From assembly GCF_041296385.1 (NCBI RefSeq), contig NC_091017.1:10968001-11032000 (forward strand): 64,000 bases of DNA, given 5' to 3'. Within the stretch, counting starts at the first letter, position 1; every line of letters starts with the position of its first letter. This stretch comes from Aphelocoma coerulescens. Taxonomy: Eukaryota; Chordata; Aves; Passeriformes; Corvidae. This document shows, piece after piece, positions 50,626-60,801 of the stretch. The notes below the pieces were generated by a model. The model saw nothing but the letters and a program-made list of their open reading frames with translations. It did no database searches and was not told where the DNA came from. A program made the translations under genes and the position numbers.

Positions 50626-52820
50626 AGCCCACAGCAGGGAGTTAGAAGTAGATGATACCAAAGTAGTGACAAATTCTGTTTTCTAAAGACAAGAAAAAGG
50701 CAAGTGTTATAGATGTCTTCAATTTTTTCTCAGAAATTCTTTCCCTCAGTCCTCTCCAGTTTTTCTTGAACATTCATTTATGACTTGGTCAAACACTGAG
50801 TGACTTTGCTAAGCTTTACTCATCTGATCACAAAGAAAACCACAAACATTGAAAAATACCTTGATACATATCTAAGCCCAGACAAACTTTAGGTCTTAAT
50901 AAAAACATGCAACTACACTTCATAAAACCATCTCCTTCATTCTTCAGAAACTCTTATGTTTTAGGGAGGAAAAAATGTCACAAGTTGCCATTTCCAAAGA
51001 TGAAAAGGCAAACTGGTTTCATTACTTTCAATGATTTAGGGACAAAGTCTCAAATAAAGTTAAGAATTTCTACTTGCTTCTATCCCTAGATATTACAGCT
51101 ACCAGCTGGTTCTGTTTTGTTCAGAAAAAAGCAAGCTACTTTTTGTGTTATAGCCAATTGTAATTAAAATTTGAAAAATTAATATATAGACTGGGAAGCT
51201 GATAAAGATAATTGGCACTTTAGTCGCACGTGATCATAATTCCAAACACTTACAGCTGATTCATTTTCTCAGTTTGCACTCTGCTTCACTAATCCTCTCA
51301 GCGTGTCCTACCATGCATAGAAAAGACAAGCAAGGGGTCCTGGATTCTAAGCTAAAATCAAAATTTAATAACAAACATTTAAACACAAGATCTTAATATT
51401 ATAATCCCTTACCTTTATGTCACTTATGTCCCTACAGATGGTTTCTTCACAGCCCTATAAACTTTCATAATCCTTTCTTCACATATAAATCTTTCCACTC
51501 TGTTTGTCATGTAGACACTCTAGGACAAAAGCTCTACAATTTTAGTACATCTTTCTTCAGAATTGAATGAACTAGGTTGGACAATAAATATCATATGAAA
51601 ACAAAATGAGTTCCACAAAGTGACAGGATAACAGTCCTAGACTTATAGCCCACTTTATGCATCATCTAAGCCATCATCTTATTAAACCTTATTACTGCTG
51701 CTCACTAGTCAAGGAATTTAAATAACGTGTATTAACCTCAATCAGTTTCATCTTAGACATGTAGGAACGTATTTTAAATTCTGTGAACTGAAGCTGCAGA
51801 TCATCCATCACATTATTCTTCGAAGAGCTAGTTGCATCACCAGACAACAGTACAATGCAGCAACAAAAGATAAAGCTTTGAATGGATCCAAAGCTATTGC
51901 AAGTAATGACAAAAGGAGTTCATTTAACTACTGATGGATCCCCCTCTGCTACCTGTAATTGTTTCATCTCCTTACCAGCTTGCTTCAATGAAAATGCTGT
52001 TTATTTTATGCTTCTGAACACATTTTAAGGAGGTTAAGGAAAGGACAACTTTGGGAAATCACAAGATCTTTGTTCTGCATGACAGAATTATGACAGTGTG
52101 AATTTGCATATAGGTCGCTTTTTTTCAGAGAAATTTAATTTCTCTGCAGAGGTTTATACGCCTTAGGAATTCAGAGACTGGATTTGTTTGGCTTTGTGCA
52201 ACACTCACCATCTGGCATCTTGTGTCCTTTCCATAGAAAAGTTTACTTTCCTGTCAATTCTATGTATTTGAGATGGTTTAAATCTTTCTTTTGAGATCCT
52301 AGAAATGGCTCCACAGAGTCTGGCATGTAGCTGCATTTAGAGAACTTCGCTGAGTGAAAATTAGTCATTTACTGCGCTGTTTGCCAGCTGTACTTTTGCC
52401 TGTTGTGTCTGTTTTCCTCACTGCAGAGAGGCCATTGAACAAAAGAACACAAGGCATGAAAAACCCCTCTATTCTTCATACTCTCTGGGCTGTGTATGGA
52501 GACCACTGGCATCTCGCTTTCTACTTTGTATTGAAAGGATAAGGTGTCCTCAAAACAGCGTTGCTAAGATGTCATTTGCTTTTTGGCCAGTATATCCACA
52601 AACACACAAAAAAATCCCAGAATTTAAAATTCCTGCCTCCCTATGATGGCAACTACTCACCCAGCATGGAGTTCATCCCATCATAGTGGGAAATACTTTT
52701 CCCCAATATGGCTCTTCATTCACTCCACATCAAAATCCACAGTTTCCACCCAAAGGGGGGCATTTTCTATTCTCTTTTTCTAGGCAGATCCCTCTTCCCA
52801 CTTTCTCAGTCTTTCCTTGA
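50626..52820. other. Unique sequence, no gene recognised
   Basis: AT-rich, with frames of 62 codons or fewer. No repeat was recognised up to the TSD of the LTR at 52826. Confidence 0.55.
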
Positions 52821-52825
52821 ACACC

Positions 52826-53357
52826 TGTGCTAGTTTGAAAACAAACCAGTGGGAGGCACCAAGTCAGAATAACAATTTAATGGAAATTAAAGAAAAGGAA
52901 AAGAAAGTAAAAGAAAACACTGACAGAGTCAAGATACAACCTGAGTCCCTGTTGGGCAGGGTGGTGGTAGCAGTCCTCTGAAGTAGTGATCCTGTAGTAG
53001 AAGGGGTCTGCTCTTCCTTAGAAAGTCCAGTGGTGGCTGTGTAGCTCCTGTCCTCTGGAAATCCAGTGGAAAGCCTGCCTCTGGTGTTTAGAGTCCCAGA
53101 TTATATCCACGATGGGATGCTTGGTTCCTCCCTCTGGGTGGAGCATCTCACAATGGGGTAATGAGTCATGAGGCCAAGTGTTGATTAGGCTCATTAACAG
53201 AAGATAGTCCGGAGGGAGTTATCTCTGAGTCATGCAGCAGGACAATGATGGGCCATTAACAGCAAGATAGTCTGGGGGGAGGAGGCAAGGAAACACTGCC
53301 CCACCTGATTTCCTCAGCTCATGAGGATGGTAATAGAATACACTGCAACCCAGGACA
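52826..53357 (-). mobile_element. Solo LTR, family D, perfect TSD
   Basis: A 532-bp element whose sense (minus) strand starts TGTCCTGGGTTGCAGTG and ends GTTTTCAAACTAGCACA. The 5-bp TSD ACACC is exact at 52821-52825 and 53358-53362. Blocks such as ATTCTATTACCATCCTCATG, GCCATTAACAGCAAG (plus strand) and CATGACTCAGAGATAACTCC resemble LTRs of passerine ERV-L-type elements; the family name is inferred. No viral gene adjoins it. Confidence 0.9.
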
Positions 53358-53362
53358 ACACC

Positions 53363-54324
53363 CTTCCCCATTGCCAATCTTACTCTGCACTTCCTCCAAG
53401 TCCACTTGGAAATGGGAAATTTTCCTTTTATTTCACTGCAAAAATAAAAGAGGAAAAGGAAGAAAGAAGATGAAACATGAAAAAAAAACCAGATAAGATT
53501 GTTAGAATTACAGCTATGTTAGGACAGGTAAGATGCAGAGAAGTCAATGTGCCAAACCTACTCATAGGGGAAGGAAAGTGCAGCACTGCCAGATGGGGCA
53601 GGTGTCCATAGCCATGTGGTACATTCAGCACATGCAGGTCTCAGTTTTCCTCCACTGCCTTGAAAATTATCCTTTGTCTTCCACTGAAAAATGAAAAACG
53701 TGGGAAAAAAAACCCAAAGCAAAGCACAAGCAAACAAATAAAACTGAACAAAGTGGCACCGAAATCCTATAGAATGCTGACACTACCTGCAATTTTTGGA
53801 GTATATTTCTCTGTAACTTAGGAGGAGCATTACAATTACTTGCAGAGAGCTCTACAGGCTCTCCATTGCATAGGAGACAGTGGCAGGAGAAGATGACAAA
53901 GCCCTGACAGAGCCATGTACCTTACAGAAATCTCTAAGCAAGCTGTTTAACTGACCTGGCAAAGTATTGTTTTCAGCTTAGACAGTGCAGATTGTTGTTT
54001 CCTTTAGATTTCACACCTGGGTTTATATACTTTCTCTATAAATAATACTTATTTTGTCTTTATTAGATTGATGGAAATCAGGCTCTGAACTTCTGTGGGT
54101 TCATTTCTTTATTCCACTTCAGAGTTTTGAAAATACACTGTCTCTATGTTTGTCAGGAGAATCTAGGCAGTAAAACAATTCAAGTGCTGTACCCCTGAGT
54201 TGAAGATAACATGCTTGAGTAGACACTTCTTTTCCTGCACCCCACATTAAGCCCTTCTGAGGGCTGAGATGGGTGTCTGTGGGCATCTGGACCTCAGACA
54301 GCTGTTTTGTGTATCAAATTTCTG
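53363..54324. other. Unique sequence, no gene recognised
   Basis: No supported gene or element; the longest frame is 67 codons at 53428-53631 (minus), with no recognisable domain. Confidence 0.5.
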
Positions 54325-54408
54325 TAGTTAGTGGTGGACTTGGCAGTGTCAGGTTAATGGTCAGACTTGATCTTTTCCAACCTTAATGATTCTATGATTT
54401 TGCTCTGC
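54325..54408 (+). repeat. CR1 LINE 3' end fragment
   Basis: Sense CR1 tail: GTGGTGGACTTGGCAGTGTC, AGGTTAATGGTCAGACTTGA, then TTTTCCAACCTTAATGATTC and TATGATT. Plus orientation with the terminal repeat unit present. Confidence 0.92.
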
Positions 54409-54671
54409 TACTTAAATGACGTCTTGGGAACAGCTTGATCTACTGACTAATGAGTTCTCTACTGAAGTGGGAGTAAAAATACAAAAAGTTTAAATTCTTC
54501 TACTATATTTTTCAATCTAGTTTCCCAAGATTCTTAAGTTGGATTCACAAACACAGGAACAACTCCCTAGATACAACAGTTTGCCTTTCTTAGTTCAGCC
54601 AGTCCCCCCACTATTAATTCCAGCCTCTGACACTCAAAATAGAAGTGAGAAAAAATTATCCTCGCATCACC
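54409..54671. other. Unique stretch between two CR1 tails
   Basis: No gene or element recognised. Confidence 0.5.
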
Positions 54672-54738
54672 CATGCAGTTGGACTAGATGATTATTGTAT
54701 GTCCCTTCCAAATCAAACTATTCTACTCTATATCTGGA
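54672..54738 (+). repeat. CR1 LINE 3' end fragment (short)
   Basis: Sense tail: CAGTTGGACTAGATGATTAT, then GTCCCTTCCAAATCAAAC and TATTCTACTCTAT. A diverged, truncated copy in plus orientation. Confidence 0.82.
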
Positions 54739-56313
54739 TTTGCAGCTAAAATAACAATTTTTTCATGTACTACAGATCTTGGAAGAATAATAATATGAAT
54801 TGCAATGGTCTGTGAACACCTTACCATACATTCCAGCTCAGCTCAGGCAACTAATATCAATCCAAACATGATTTAAAATCTTGGGTCTGAGTTCCCAAAA
54901 AGAGTTTGATAATGTCTATGAAGAGAGAACATATTTGCCAATGGCTGGGCACTCCAAATGTCTCCTTGTTTCTTTGAGCTCTGCTTTTAAGGCAGAATAA
55001 CACAATCTTTTAATACTTGAACACGCCCGACTGAGGAGAGAAGTCAAAAGAGAGGTGAATTAGACTACAAGCACCACTTGAGTTAAACCTTGATATTTTA
55101 AACAATGTCTGATGTTATTAAACCTTCACACATTTATTTTATAAGAAGAGAAAATATCTTTGACCTTCCTACACAGCCACAAGAGAAAAATAATAAAAAG
55201 GAACCATATCTGGTTTCCTCTTTTCATATATATAAAGCATAATGCCACATTATGACTGTTTTAGTCTAGTAAGATAAAATACATTAAAAACCTAAGGAAA
55301 AATTACTTTAAATATTTAAAAAGCGTTTTTTCCATGCTAAATGGCAATATTCATTTCTGTCATAAAATCTGCTTGAGGATTCCTAAGGAACTTCAAATGT
55401 ATCCTAACAGAAAGGTTTGTACTAAAAAACTTGTAAGAAGCAGGAACACCTTATCATCTCAGTGTTCAAAATACAGAATAGTGCTTAATGAAAAACTAGT
55501 GCTTACTGAATAGTAAGTACTTAATAGTGCTTACTGAAAAACTCCAGTATGCTATAGCTACACAACCCACTTAGGATACAAACCCATCTGTCAATTGCAC
55601 AAATTATCCTTACAGTAAAGCCTTGTAATAAGAAGAATAAATATAAGCATTCTTTGTAAATACATTGTATGTTTCATAGGTGGGAAAATATTGTACCAAA
55701 ATCATCAGAAGATACACAAATTCTTCCAGATACAAAGTCTTCTCCATTTTTGCATTGCTCCTAATTCTACAGATTCCACATTCAATAAATGGACTTTCAA
55801 AGCCAGCTGCAGTCACACCACAAAGTTCTTCTTAAAAAGCTATTAAAAATCTACTCTTAGTTCATGGTTGGTAATAATGGCTTATTATCCTTACATAAAC
55901 ATCCTCAGTTACTTCATTCCTTATTCACTGAGAAACCAAGGAAGCCACCAGTGCAGTGGAAATGGCTGTCATATACAGCATAAAGACATCTATAGTGCAC
56001 AAAGGACATAAAACCCCTCTGTAGTTCTTCTGGCATCGCCTCTGGAACAAGCCAGCAAACAGAAAATTTAGAGGTCTCCTCCTTGCTTCACCAGTTGCTG
56101 CTGCACCATTGCAAGTCCTCTTATCAGCTTTTGTTCATATTCTTCCAGGACTGCTGAGTCATGCCAGCAAAAAGTGTTCAGAAAATGCCAACATGCAGCA
56201 TTCTGCAGTCAATTTGGTGTTTTCAATTTGGTTACCTTTTGTAACCCATGTAGCTTTTTTCACAATGCAGAAAAAACATCCGGAAAAATAACCACAAACT
56301 ATTACCGCAGGCC
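54739..56313. other. Unique sequence, no gene recognised
   Basis: AT-rich. 55483-55545 contains a local imperfect repetition of TAGTGCTTACTGAA-type units. No exon or RNA gene recognised. Confidence 0.5.
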
Positions 56314-56681
56314 TGGTTCCTACGGTATAGAACCGCGTCCCGCAGCCATAGGGAGGAGGAGGAGGAGGAGAAGATCCAGCAGGCAGGAATTGTGCAGCAA
56401 GATTGATTTATTTAATTATTTTACAAACTATTTTATAGACTTTTTTCTTCTTAGTCTAATTGGACAAAGGACCAGCCACCCCTTGGGGGCGACTGGCTAA
56501 AATCCTAAAACATCCATTGTCAAAATATTTTTCTACTATACCATAAACAAGACTTTTCAAGGTTGCAGGTGCCTGGGTTGTTTACATTCCCTGCTACCTC
56601 TTCTGTGAGAGAGAAAAGTCTCTCACGGACTTAGAAAATAGCAAGAAAATCCTCGCTAACAGCATTTTTGTACTTACAACA
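56314..56681 (-). mobile_element. Short solo LTR, family B, copy 2
   Basis: The minus strand matches 18083-18428 through most of its length: TGTTGTAAGTAC start, AAGTCTTGTTTATGGTATAG, CCCCCAAGGGGTGGCTGG, the TATA-like GTCTATAAAATAG, AATAAATCAATCTTGCTGCAC and a pyrimidine-rich U5 with an expanded TCC repeat. It is the same element type in opposite orientation. The U5 end (near 56314) is uncertain and no exact TSD was found. Confidence 0.75.
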
Positions 56682-56854
56682 AACCTTGAAAATAAACTTG
56701 TTATGTTTTAAAAGCACATAAGGACTCATGAGGTTGGGAACAGGCATACAAGCTCTTAATTATTTGCGGCTTGCATATCCTTGAAGACAGACATGAGTCA
56801 GTATCTTCTTTATACATTAAGGAACAATGTATAAATGTAGATGTTCTTTATATA

Positions 56855-57277
56855 TGTCCTGGTCTAAAAGACATATGTCTGCCAAGGAAGGCTTGAACCT
56901 TCCTGGAATGGAAAGATGGCCCCCTCCCTCCAAATTGTTATAACTTTGAAATTATGGAGCTGCCAGGCAAAAATATGGGAAAAGGAATACCAGTTGTTTA
57001 CTAGAAAAGACATATATATATATATATAACAAAACAAACAATAAACAACAACAACCCACCAGAAGTTTTCCCACCAGTCAAGCACTTTTCCCTTTGGGGT
57101 TGAGAGAACCAATGGGATTAACACGAAGGAGGGACTTAGGGAAGGAACCAATGGGGTGTCGAGTGTAACAGAACTTTCTAAAACTAATACATATTAACTT
57201 GAGGGAAATGAATATTAACAAACATATATAGAACAGGGAGGGGAAAACATGAACAAACCATACAAAAGTATGCAGAT
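56855..57277 (+). mobile_element. Left part of a family C LTR, interrupted by the provirus
   Basis: It starts TGTCCTGGTCTAAAAGAC and follows the family C LTR at 37574: CCAAGGAAGG, CCTCCAAATTGTTATAACTT, TTTGAAATTATGGAGC, a TA microsatellite (57011-57028), an AACAACAACAACCCACC tract and CTTTTCCCTTTGGGG. The match is cut off at 57277, where the LTR of the provirus begins. The rest of this element should lie beyond the far (5') end of the provirus, outside the window. The right-hand stretch (about 57150-57277) is less clearly alignable to the other copies. Confidence 0.8.
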
Positions 57278-57467
57278 TGCCGTTGTGTCCTCTGGGAACA
57301 GTTCCCACTCAGCCCGGTCAGCTCGGGACACAGCAGGCAACGGGGGCCAGCCTCTGATATCGGAGGGATCAAAGGTCTGGCTCGTGGGTCCTTCCAAGGG
57401 ACCGCGGCGATAAAGGCAGACGGCGGAGGAAAGGGGGCAGGCTCAGAGTTGGGTTAAATCCAGAAAG

Positions 57468-57473
57468 TTTATT
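57468..57473 (-). terminator. Poly(A) signal AATAAA of the provirus LTR
   Basis: TTTATT on the plus strand, that is AATAAA in sense, about 75 bases downstream of the TATA-like box. It would end the proviral transcripts. Confidence 0.75.
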
Positions 57474-57546
57474 GGTCCTCCGAACGGGGGGACCTCAACC
57501 ACCAGGGGTGCCCAACCCAGAGCACCTGCAGATCGCGCGCCGGGGC

Positions 57547-57555
57547 ATTTTATGG
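57547..57555 (-). promoter_or_regulatory. TATA-like box of the provirus LTR
   Basis: Sense CCATAAAAT lies about 75 bases upstream of the AATAAA, followed by a GC-rich stretch. Its position fits the U3 promoter; activity is inferred. Confidence 0.6.
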
Positions 57556-57877
57556 CGGGGGGGGGCATGGGGGGGTGTACAGAACAACCAACCAGGGAAG
57601 GGAAGGGTGCGGCATACAGAACGAGGGACACATAAGGGAACCAACTGTAACAGGGGAAGGGAGGGACTCCTTTCCCAGGACTAATCACCTGGCCCCCTGG
57701 CTAGAACTTTCCAGAAGCCTGGGAGGGGTGGCAGAGTGACAGACAGGGTCCTGGGAGGAGATAAAAATGACAGACAGGGTGATTTAAACAAAACAGGGGG
57801 GGTGCCAACTGGGGTACACCAAACTTAAGGAACATAGAGGGGAGACCCGGACTGAACTAAGCTAACACACTCCCACA

Positions 57878-57895
57878 TCTCCTCCTTTTTTGTTT
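57878..57895 (-). other. Polypurine tract
   Basis: The sense strand reads AAACAAAAAAGGAGGAGA immediately before the LTR start TGTGGG. In retroviruses this RNaseH-resistant tract primes plus-strand DNA synthesis, and its junction defines the U3 start. It starts two bases after the env stop codon. Confidence 0.88.
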
Positions 57896-57896
57896 T

Positions 57897-58586
57897 TTAA
57901 GATGGCATGAATTCGGGTTGGGGACAGTACTCTGAGTCTGGGTACAGGTCCCCGAACCACGTCATCTCCTGAGCCATAGGCTCGAGTTCAAAGTCTTTGG
58001 GGAGCTCTGCATGGTTGATGTCTGCAGGAGAGGATGAGCTCATAATCATGTTGGCTAATAGTCTTTTCAGCAGTCCAAACATGATTATGGCAATTAAAAG
58101 AATAAAAAACAAGATCAGTCCGGTTCGGAGAATGGATCCAGCCCATCCGGACAGTCTCCATCCGCTGATGATGTTGCCGAGCCAGTCGCCAGTCTCTCTT
58201 TGAATCTGCTTCACCATGGCCTGCATCTTATCAATGGTCTTGTGGATGTTCTCAGCCCTCGATGATAGGTTGAGGCAGCATAGTCCTTCGATCTCCTCAC
58301 ACCGGTGATCATGGAGGAGGAGTAGGAAGTCAATGGCCGCCCCATTTTGTAGGGTGGCTTGTCTGGTCAGTTCCTCGTCTTTTAGGAGGTCACTTAGGGC
58401 GCTTGAAGTAAGGTTTGCTTGCTTGGCAACCCAACATTCTAAGTGGCCTAATTCCCCTAAAGCTTTGGCTGCAGCCACCCATGGCAAGAGCACGGTGATT
58501 GCAACCCCTTTTGGTCTGGACCAATGGATTACTTCTGAATCACAATTCTGGTCCAGTTCGGCCAATTCACGTTTTTTGATTGCCAA
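57897..58586 (-). pseudogene. env: Env, transmembrane subunit portion (3' part of split env)
   Basis: About 229 codons open to a stop at 57897-57899. Numbered from the break, the order is a cleavage-site region (R24-P-K), a hydrophobic fusion-peptide-like stretch (27-45), a heptad region, an immunosuppressive-domain-like block (about 79-95), the disulphide motif C96-x6-C103-C104, a second helical region (110-140), a membrane anchor (about 152-174) and a cytoplasmic tail (about 55 residues). In this family the subunit anchors Env and drives membrane fusion. The CX6CC motif is typical of gamma- and alpharetroviral Env, in which the subunits form a disulphide. The cleavage region lacks the usual R-x-K/R-R, so processing is doubtful. 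The piece has no start codon of its own; the 5' part is at 59908-60714. Confidence 0.88.
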
Positions 58587-58587
58587 T
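58583..58587. repeat. TSD CCAAT, left copy
   Basis: CCAAT directly precedes the solo LTR start TGTCATAGG and is repeated exactly after its end at 59913-59917, inside env. Confidence 0.92.
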
Positions 58588-59912
58588 TGTCATAGGTTAG
58601 CAAGCATAGTCCCGGAAGGGATATCCTTGCTAAGGGGTGCTTACAGCTTCCTCTGGGACCTGATAGAACCTATCAGCTGGCCAGTTTGAATATGGACAAT
58701 TCTTTAAGCCACCTTAAGTTGTGACCGCCTCTGTGATACACACTTAAGAATAGACAAACTTCCCCCCAAGCTCTCTCTCGTTTCCGGCGCTGGGACAGGT
58801 GGCTGCAGGCCCCGTGCACAGGGGCCAGCAGGCCCGGCCAGGCCCTGCTTGGGCCAGGCCAGGCCGGGCCACGGCCAGCCAGAAGCCATGGGCCTGTTCC
58901 AGCCATGGAACCCCCCCCCCCCCCCCCACTGCCTTGCCGTGGGCGGCCAGAGAGGCTCGGAACCCCCCCCTCCACTGCAGCCAAGATTCAGCAAAGCAGC
59001 ACCTCTGTCCGGCAGAGGTCAGGTGACCAACAGCGATAAGCCACATTCCAGCTGCAAGGCCGAGGTGAGATTAACCCTTTTATTGCTGTGAAGAGCTGAA
59101 AACCTGAGGGAAGAGAGAGAGGAGATGCTTAAAGCTGAAATTCTGTTGTGAAGCTATGGTATATCAGAGTATCCCGTTGTAATTTCATGAAGATATGGGG
59201 GGTGGAGTGTTCAACTCGTAAGCAATAGGCAGATGATGCCACAGCTGTAATTTCATGAGAAGTTTGGACAGAGAGAGATGAACCAGATGAACCAGATGAG
59301 GACTTTTGCTCCAAAGAGGAAAGGAGAAAAACCTCAATTCCTAGAGATGCTCCCAGAGATAGTTCTAATGATGAAGATGAGGAAGACCCTTTGCTCCCAG
59401 GGAAGGAGAAGGGCCTCTGTTTCTTTGTTTCTGAACAGCTCAACCTTAAAATTGTACCCCAAAAAACTTTCAAGAGTGGACCCTCGAAAGCAGTTGCGGG
59501 AAAAGCTGCAAGTTGGGGGAAGGGACACACATTGCGAGCAGAGAGACTCCTCTTCCTAAATGGACTGAACAATATTTGGAAGTGGGTGGCTGTCTCGGTG
59601 TGATACTGTTTTCATAGCACGAGCAAAAAGAGACTTCTCTTTCTAAATGGACTGAACAAGGTTATTATGGAAGTGGTAAACAGACTGAACATCTTAAGGG
59701 TTGTCTTTACATTGTCAGTGGGAGAAGGGAGGAAGGTGGGGGGAGGAGGAGAGTTCTGAAGGTGGTATAATTTTTTTTTTTTCTTTTCTTCTTTTAGGTC
59801 TGTTAATAAACTTCTTTATATTCATTCAAGTTTGGTGCCTGCTTTGCGTTTCTCCTAATTCTTATCTCACAGAAGATAAACAGTAATGAGTATTTTAGAC
59901 CAAACCACTACA
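58588..59912 (+). mobile_element. Solo LTR inserted in env (1325 bp)
   Basis: Ends TGTCATAGGTTAGC ... AAACCACTACA with an exact 5-bp TSD CCAAT. The sense strand is plus, opposite to the host provirus. Its U3 side has a GC-rich block (58780-58980) with a run of 17 C (58911-58927); a canonical AATAAA lies at about 59806-59811 and a short U5 follows. No viral genes remain, so this provirus was reduced to one LTR by recombination after it inserted. Frames inside (for example 59129-59572 minus and 58673-58984 minus) are by-products of composition. Confidence 0.94.
58911..58927. repeat. C homopolymer (17 nt) in the solo LTR
   Basis: Seventeen consecutive C follow AGCCATGGAA; a second C-rich run follows near 58961-58970. 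Length is likely to vary between individuals and sequencing platforms. Confidence 0.9.
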
Positions 59913-60714
59913 CCAATTCAGAGGTTTGGTGTGTTTTCTTTTCCCAATTGCTGACTGCTGTTTGGTTGGGTGTCAGCAGCGTCAAGCGGCCTACTGTGCA
60001 TGGACCTCCTAATAGGCGAGAGGGGATGCCTGCCCATGCCCTGTCGCCGCAAATGAGGAACAGTCCCCGGGATAACCTTTTTGGGTGTGACTGGTGAGGA
60101 TTTTCAGTGGTCACTTTACTGGCGGCCAGGCACCATTTGTCTGCTTTGTACTCCCGGTGACTTGGGGCAATGATCTTAAAAGCCTCCAGATCTGGGGACA
60201 GCCCGAACTGGAACTGGACGCAGTAGCGAGCCGGGTATGACCCCAGGAGGTCTAATTCTTGGGGCTCGCTACTGGCCCTTGGGAGCCGGGGCAGCCATTT
60301 TTCAAGGGGGTTGTCGGTGTCACGCTTTCCCCTGCGGTGCCAGCTGAATGGGGGCCATCTCTGATAAGGTACCCAGGGACGGTGCAAGTTGACAGGCGGC
60401 TTGGCAACAGAGGCCTTACCCGTATTTGATGAAGCTTGCATGGGCTCGAGCTTTTCGAGGAGAGAAGTAAATTCTTCTTGCTCGAGAGGGATCCCCACTA
60501 GACACGTAGCCATGGGGTTTTGGGCCGCAGCGGTGGATAGGCATATGTGGTCCTGACCCATGGTACGCGCTAGAACTGACCATACGTTGGCTGCCGGTTG
60601 AGGAACTATCCACGAAGACACAAGCCATGGGAGCATCTGCAGGGTGATGATGATCAGCAGAACCTCGGCGACAGCTCGGATCGACGGCACAGGATCCATC
60701 TCCGATGTCTCCAA
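59908..60714 (-). pseudogene. env: Env, surface subunit portion (5' part of split env)
   Basis: About 268 codons from an ATG at 60714. Residues 15-34 form a hydrophobic leader that fits a signal peptide, followed by a W-x-V/A-rich block and an ICLS motif (57-60). R128-G-K-R131 sits mid-protein and resembles a furin-type site, but it lies far upstream of the fusion peptide. A conserved-looking block ([10 protein letters not shown] near 208-217, then GGPC near 236-239) and one N-Q-T glycosylation site (N250) follow. In this family the surface subunit binds the host receptor. The frame ends only because it runs into the solo LTR at 59912 (stop at 59908-59910). At roughly 260 residues the surface part is short for the family. 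It starts 87 bases past the pol stop, in keeping with expression from a spliced RNA. Confidence 0.85.
59913..59917. repeat. TSD CCAAT, right copy
   Basis: Second copy of the duplicated target, directly after the LTR end CACTACA; identical to 58583-58587. Confidence 0.92.
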
Positions 60715-60801
60715 ACTAAAACAAAACTTAGAAAAATAAGGTTGAAACTGGGGATAGCAACTGGGATAAACTTGGGGCTTAGGGGTCAGAGAGGCACACG
60801 A

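Larger units (their letters stand above)
57278..57877 (-). mobile_element. 3' LTR of the provirus
   Basis: The 600-bp sense strand starts TGTGGGAGTGTGTTAGC directly after the polypurine tract and ends CACAACGGCA. It holds a TATA-like CCATAAAAT (about 57547-57555 on the plus strand) and AATAAA at 57468-57473, spaced as U3-R-U5 requires. The 3' limit is set by the TG...CA rule and by the resumption of the older LTR; GCAGAT (57272-57277) is the predicted 6-bp TSD. It cannot be compared with the 5' LTR, which is outside the window. Confidence 0.85.

Noticed and set aside
58673..59572. Frames of 75-147 codons on both strands
   Set aside because: All lie inside the solo LTR within env, several over the poly-C and GC-rich block, with no domain.
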